Assembly: GCA_045863055.1 (NCBI GenBank)
Contig: BTUW01000009.1
Coordinates: 69,243-133,242, forward strand
Source: UTCHB3 sp008363265
GTDB lineage: Bacteria > Bacteroidota > Ignavibacteria > Ignavibacteriales > Ignavibacteriaceae
Direction: 5' to 3'
Length of the DNA: 64,000 nt
Part shown: in pieces, positions 60,078 through 64,000 of the stretch
Layout: every line of letters starts with the position of its first letter
Numbering within the stretch: position 1 is the first letter of the stretch
Notes under the pieces: generated by a model
Databases searched by the model: none
Told to the model about the DNA's origin: nothing
What the model saw: the letters and a program-made list of their open reading frames with translations, nothing else
Translations under genes and position numbers: made by a program

Positions 60078-61555
60078 TACTTAAATCCCGCAACCAGCCT
60101 TTTAAGGTAGCTTTCTTTCAGGGCTATCTTTTCCGCGGCTGTTTTGCTGAGTGTGCCTGCCTTTTTCTTTCCCTTTTCGATCAGTTCCGAATAGTGGGTG
60201 AGGAAGAGCCAGGCGTTAGTGCCGTCATTCTTGAGCATTGAGTAGCAACCGAGCGCGAGGGGTGCATCGGCCTCAAAAAGTGACCTGTTTGAGTGGCCTG
60301 CCGCGCGGTCCAGTCTTGCGTAGGATGAATCAAAATTCCCGTTTTTCAGGTCGAGCGCGCCATTGTACAAGGCAGTATAATAGGCGAGTGAGTTCAGGGC
60401 ATCGGTCTCAAGCGTATTCTGTCTCACAAAAAGGGTGTCCCTTCCTGTAGCGGCTGACTGCAGCACCACTTCAATTGTTTCCATAACCACAATTTTTAGT
60501 GTGTCGGTCATTTGAAGTTTTGGCGGTTTGGTAAGTTCTTCGTTTACTTTGGCTGCATTCGGATTGGGCTTCGACCCAAAAAGTGAACCTTTAAAGAGAT
60601 AAAGAAGTCCGCCGGCAGTGATCGTAACGATCAGCAAGATCAGGAAGATGTTCATCACAGAAAGGGATGGCTTTCTGCTCTTCTCCTTGATCAGATTGTC
60701 AGCTGTGCTGTCGGCAATGGTTTCAGAGCCTTTGAGAATGGCGGTCACCTTCACTCTGGGACCCTGTTCGGTCCTCCCGGCCTCAACCGGCACATCAAAC
60801 TTTTTACCCTGCTCTTCCTGCAGTCCCTCAGCAATAACTTTCAGATCGTGGATCATTCCCGAGGCGTCGTGGTACCGGGGATTATCTATATCCACGGCTT
60901 TCTGGATCACATCCATAAGGTTTGATGGTATGCTCGCCGGCCTGACCTGCATTATGCTCGAAAAGCGCAGGTTGGTCTGAAGCAGGGTTTCCTGATTCAG
61001 CAGCCGGAAAAGTATTGCGCCACACCGGGCTACATCGCGCACTTTGGCAGTGTTCAGCGATTCGTAGTCCAACTCGAACTTTCCGTTGGTCTGACAGTTC
61101 CGCAGGTGTATGAACCAGTTGCCGCCGATCTTAACCTTCTTTCCCTGCATGAAGAAAACGACGCTTTCATCGAGGAAGCCGACCGCGTATCCGAGATTGT
61201 GGAGTTCTTCGAGCGCTTCAAGTACAGGAAGCACCACTTCAATGGCCCGGAGGGGGTCGAGGGGACGGTTCAGGGTGTAAAAATAATCGAAAAGTGTTCC
61301 CGGGCCTTCGGGTTCGGTTACCACATACAGGTATCCGTTCTCATGGAATATATCGAAAACCTTCATAACTGACTCAAAACCCAGTTTCCTGAGTTTTTTA
61401 AGTGAGTCCAGTGGTACCTGTTCTGATTCAGTTCTTGAGACAAAAACCATCACTTTCATACCGAGGGTCGAGTGTACTCCGTCGTAATAGTCGAAGTCGC
61501 CCCATGACCCTTTTTTGAGGGAGAAAGTGTAGCTACCGGCGTTAAAGGTTTCCAT
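60077..61555 (-). CDS. Membrane-anchored protein pseudokinase
   Basis: 492 residues. Residues about 10-245 follow the Ser/Thr kinase fold: hinge-like YLYVVTEPEGPGTLFDYF, LEALEELHNLGYAVGFLDESV as catalytic loop, VKIGGNWFI as metal loop, VRDVARCGAILFRLL and NPRYHDASGMIHDL in the C-lobe. But HRD is Val125-Gly126-Phe127, the loop Lys is Asp129, Asn is Val132, DFG is Gly145-Asn146-Trp147, and the VAIK Lys is missing. So it should not phosphorylate. One membrane helix (about 301-321) and an extracytoplasmic helical domain follow. It is 55 nt downstream of lptG on the same strand, which hints at an envelope-sensing or scaffold role. Confidence 0.7.
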   Translation of the reverse strand: METFNAGSYTFSLKKGSWGDFDYYDGVHSTLGMKVMVFVSRTESEQVPLDSLKKLRKLGFESVMKVFDIFHENGYLYVVTEPEGPGTLFDYFYTLNRPLDPLRAIEVVLPVLEALEELHNLGYAVGFLDESVVFFMQGKKVKIGGNWFIHLRNCQTNGKFELDYESLNTAKVRDVARCGAILFRLLNQETLLQTNLRFSSIMQVRPASIPSNLMDVIQKAVDIDNPRYHDASGMIHDLKVIAEGLQEEQGKKFDVPVEAGRTEQGPRVKVTAILKGSETIADSTADNLIKEKSRKPSLSVMNIFLILLIVTITAGGLLYLFKGSLFGSKPNPNAAKVNEELTKPPKLQMTDTLKIVVMETIEVVLQSAATGRDTLFVRQNTLETDALNSLAYYTALYNGALDLKNGNFDSSYARLDRAAGHSNRSLFEADAPLALGCYSMLKNDGTNAWLFLTHYSELIEKGKKKAGTLSKTAAEKIALKESYLKRLVAGFK

Positions 61556-61610
61556 AATTATTGTTCACTTTTTTTCTAAAAATAAGAAAAAACAACGAGA
61601 TTGCGAAATT

Positions 61611-62699
61611 CTATCCTCTTACCCGGGTAAGATTGAAAAGTGCCGCCGCGAGGAAGATAATATTCACCAGCCAGGCGGTAAGAAGGGGATCCAGCGAGCC
61701 GTTTTTACCGAGTGCGGTCACTATCTGCATGATGCTGAGATAAATGAAGGTTACGAGGATATTGATGCCGAATTGCAGCGCGATCCCGGTCCGTCGCTTC
61801 ACCGCAGAAATGGGCAGGCCGAAGACGATGATTATGATCGCTGTGAAAGGGAATGAAAATCTGCCGTAATATTCGATCTCCGCCCTTTGGGGGTCGTAGC
61901 CGGCATTCCGGGTGTCTTTGATAAGTTTCTCAAGCTGCGGATTGGTGAGTACTTCAAGCCTTTGCTGCTTCACCTCGAGGTCGTCGGGAGTGAACTTGAG
62001 GTCTTTCATCTCCACTTTTTCGAACGTCTCCACTCTGTCATTCAGTTCACCGAATACGCGGGTGGTTCCATTGAAGGCTGTCCAGGTCTTCTTTTTCTGA
62101 TCAAAGAGGAGTTTTTCCGCATCGATCCTCTTTGTCATTCTGATCGAGTTAGAGGTATCGTAATACTGGATGCCCGCCTTGTAAGCCTCAAGTTTCTCAC
62201 TGTTGAAGTAGAAGATACTTACGATCTTCCCGGGGGGATCCTGAAAGAAGAGGTTACTAATAACTGATGCTTCACCCTTTTTGAGATACTCCGCCTCTAT
62301 TTCCGTCTTTCTTACGTTCGCATCGGGTACCACGTATCCTCCGAACCAGAAGATCATTCCCGAGATGAGTATGCAGATGGTTATAAAAGGGAACATGAAC
62401 CGGTAAATCGAAATACCGCTCGATTTTATCGCTGTCAGCTCGTTGTTGTTCGACATCTTTCCTGCGGTGAACAGACCACCGAAAAGCACCGCCACGGGGG
62501 TCATCAGTTTTATGATATCGGGGATAAAAACCATGTAATACTCGAGTATCATCAACGTTGTCAGGTTATTGTCGATGAAATCATCGAGTTTTTCCATCAG
62601 GTCGATGATCACGAAGAGAGCCGTGAACGCAAGCAGACCGTAGAAGATCGAGGCTATGAAGCTCTTGATGATGTAGCGGTCAAGAATCTTGTACATCAT
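61611..62699 (-). CDS. lptG: LPS export ABC transporter permease, LptG
   Basis: 362 residues, LptF/LptG (YjgP/YjgQ) family. LDRYIIKSFIASIFYGLLAF opening, TPVAVLFGGLFTAGKMSNNNELTAIKSSGISIYRF (the coupling-helix region, given by position), a periplasmic jellyroll (about residues 130-260), then three C-terminal helices with FPFTAIIIIVFGLPISAVKRRTG. With LptF and LptB it pulls LPS from the inner membrane. Assignment as G rather than F rests on order and general similarity. It overlaps lptF by 20 nt. Confidence 0.82.
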   Translation of the reverse strand: MMYKILDRYIIKSFIASIFYGLLAFTALFVIIDLMEKLDDFIDNNLTTLMILEYYMVFIPDIIKLMTPVAVLFGGLFTAGKMSNNNELTAIKSSGISIYRFMFPFITICILISGMIFWFGGYVVPDANVRKTEIEAEYLKKGEASVISNLFFQDPPGKIVSIFYFNSEKLEAYKAGIQYYDTSNSIRMTKRIDAEKLLFDQKKKTWTAFNGTTRVFGELNDRVETFEKVEMKDLKFTPDDLEVKQQRLEVLTNPQLEKLIKDTRNAGYDPQRAEIEYYGRFSFPFTAIIIIVFGLPISAVKRRTGIALQFGINILVTFIYLSIMQIVTALGKNGSLDPLLTAWLVNIIFLAAALFNLTRVRG

Positions 62700-64000
62700 C
62701 CTCCTCTTTTCTGAACTTCTTCGGCAGAAAACGCTGCAGGAACGAGAGATCGATCATTGTATTGTCCCTTACCGATCTGAAGAAGAGGTAGGCACCCGAG
62801 GCTGCTAGAATGAAGTTGGCAGCCCACATTCCGATGAAAGGGGAAACCAGACCACGGTCGGCAAGTTTTTCCCCGCCGATAAGGAACGACCAGTAGAGCA
62901 GAAAGAAAAAGAGGCTGATACTTGCCGCGGCCCCGAATCCCCCGCGGCGTGTCATCATTGCGAGCGGGATGCCGAGCAGGAGGAACACGACACACGCTGC
63001 CGGGATCGAGTATTTCTTGTCAACCTCCACCCTGTATGCATACACCTGACTGATAAGATAATCCTGAGCTGCGAGGGTGGTTTCAATAGTGTTCAGTTGT
63101 TGTTGCACCCGGCCTTCAAGCCGCATGGCCCACTGCTCTGAACCCACATCACCCGCGAACATCGAGGGAACTGATGAGCCTGCCGAGTCGCCATAGAAGA
63201 AGGGGAGGGCAAGCCTCTTCATTATCTGAACGTGCTCCTCGAAAACTTTACGGAGGCTGTCGGCCCTGAGATCGAGCTCGGCGATGCTCAGTTCACGGTC
63301 AGACCTGTAGTCGCTGGTGATCTTCTTCAGTGAGAACTGCTCTGAATTCATTAGAAGCATATGCTTGCTGAACTTCAGTTTCCGGTAGTAATTATCGGCT
63401 CCCTGCTCATGTATTTCACCCTCATAGAGATTCATCAGAAGCTTCGACCTGTCTTCATTGAAGTTGAGATCGCCCCTCTTTGCCGTCAGAATGTTCACAA
63501 CGCCATTCCGGCTGTTGTCGTATATCTTCACATTCAGAAGTTTGTTGGAGTCCTGTGTTACTTTTTCCGCAAGAATGGCATAACCTGTAATATCGGTCAT
63601 GAAAACGTTGGGTATGATCGAAAGGGCAGGACGTGTAGCTGTTATTTCCCACATCAGGTTTTTGGTCTTGTGGTTTGCGTCAGGCAGCACTTCATTGTTG
63701 AAGTAGATCAGGAACCAGACCAGTCCACCCGCGAGTATGAAGGGGATAACGGTAAGTTTGTAGAGGCTTAACCCGGCCGCGCGGATCGCGGTTATCTCAT
63801 TGTTCTGAGCCAGCCCCCCGAATGCCATAAGAGTGGCCACAAGCACGGACATCGGCACGACAAGAACCATCATCCAGGCAAGATTGTAGATTATCAGCTG
63901 GATTATCAGAATTGTATCTATGCCCTTTCCGATCAGCTGCTCTGAGAACCGCATCAGGAACTGGAGAATAAATATGGAAAAGAGGGAAAATACCGAGAAA
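62680..64000 (-). CDS. lptF: LPS export ABC transporter permease, LptF, 5' truncated by window edge
   Basis: 440 residues visible. The frame stays open to base 64000 (upstream residues read FSVFSLFSIFILQFL before the internal Met at 63954), so only about 20 N-terminal residues are missing. VVPMSVLVATLMAFGGLAQNNEITAIRAAG is the permease coupling region, described by position; a periplasmic jellyroll follows, and the C-terminal helices contain GIPLAMMTRRGGFG. It is longer than LptG because of a helical insertion (SLRKVFEEHVQIMKRLALPF to TLAAQDYLISQ) before the last helices. First of lptF-lptG-pseudokinase. Confidence 0.85.
   Translation of the reverse strand, partial: FSVFSLFSIFILQFLMRFSEQLIGKGIDTILIIQLIIYNLAWMMVLVVPMSVLVATLMAFGGLAQNNEITAIRAAGLSLYKLTVIPFILAGGLVWFLIYFNNEVLPDANHKTKNLMWEITATRPALSIIPNVFMTDITGYAILAEKVTQDSNKLLNVKIYDNSRNGVVNILTAKRGDLNFNEDRSKLLMNLYEGEIHEQGADNYYRKLKFSKHMLLMNSEQFSLKKITSDYRSDRELSIAELDLRADSLRKVFEEHVQIMKRLALPFFYGDSAGSSVPSMFAGDVGSEQWAMRLEGRVQQQLNTIETTLAAQDYLISQVYAYRVEVDKKYSIPAACVVFLLLGIPLAMMTRRGGFGAAASISLFFFLLYWSFLIGGEKLADRGLVSPFIGMWAANFILAASGAYLFFRSVRDNTMIDLSFLQRFLPKKFRKEEDDVQDS

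Overview
The window looks like a chromosomal piece of a Bacteroidota/Chlorobi-group bacterium, most probably Ignavibacteria. The reasons are: a T9SS type-A sorting tail beginning NYPNPFNPVTTIRFEIP on a secreted glycoside hydrolase; Bacteroidota-type families (GWxTD, DUF6600, DUF3108, BshA, LptE beside a receiver-less sigma-54 activator, UPF0237/UPF0210); weak Shine-Dalgarno sequences; and promoter candidates of the TTTG / TAnnTTTG type. It is a draft or metagenome scaffold. Two 100-N gaps are each flanked by an identical 55-base repeat, the mark of contigs joined at k=55. I saw no rRNA, tRNA, CRISPR array, insertion sequence or phage gene.

Layout. 1-6.4 kb (+): RND efflux pump (cut by the left edge), YdcF-like protein, nusB, and an MFS transporter broken only by a false gap. 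6.4-8.2 kb (-): PaaE-like ferredoxin reductase and a thioredoxin-like protein. 8.3-15.0 kb (+): DUF6600 protein, acyl-CoA dehydrogenase, a YidD-like/two-membrane-protein trio, and the ACT-UPF0210 pair. 15.8-31.5 kb (+): a long close-packed envelope and tRNA/ribosome-modification run (miaB, MBL hydrolase, sigma-54 activator, lptE, TPR protein, GT9 glycosyltransferase, DUF3108, DUF2007, cdsA, rimO, GWxTD, pfkB-type kinase, Omp85-like protein, degenerate penicillin acylase). 31.6-35.1 kb: Ig-like lipoprotein, ICMT-type methyltransferase, hybrid histidine kinase and a CheY-like regulator. 35.1-44.7 kb (-): a full type IV pilus-like machine. 44.9-51.5 kb (-): RsmB/F-type methyltransferase, bshA, ABC-F ATPase, cyclophilin with HEAT repeats. 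51.4-55.0 kb: probable sphingolipid genes (spt, GNAT-type N-acyltransferase, CerR-like reductase). 55.0-64.0 kb: cytochrome-like lipoprotein, GHL10 hydrolase, DUF3095 cyclase-like protein, beta-barrel protein, a membrane pseudokinase and lptG/lptF (lptF cut by the right edge).

How the genes work together. Most of the window builds or serves a didermic envelope: LptE/F/G for LPS export, GT9 for LPS core sugars, CdsA for phospholipids, spt/GNAT/CerR for sphingolipids, Omp85-like and beta-barrel outer-membrane proteins. The pilus locus (pilin-like, cNMP-binding protein, pilin-like, PilC, PilB, PilT, PilM-N fusion, PilO-P fusion, PilQ, response regulator) is the most unusual coherent system: its two pilin-like proteins start MGQQQLLLI with at most a two-residue leader and no Glu5, four alignment proteins are fused into two, and PilT has a changed Asp box.

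The strongest non-coding observation is a set of 7- and 8-bp-unit tandem arrays at five places (about 9.6, 13.5, 47.5, 57.9 and 59.7-60.1 kb). Their sequences differ, but each place begins 0-6 nt from a stop codon; the last one fills the whole space between two convergent stop codons and is built as a long inverted repeat.
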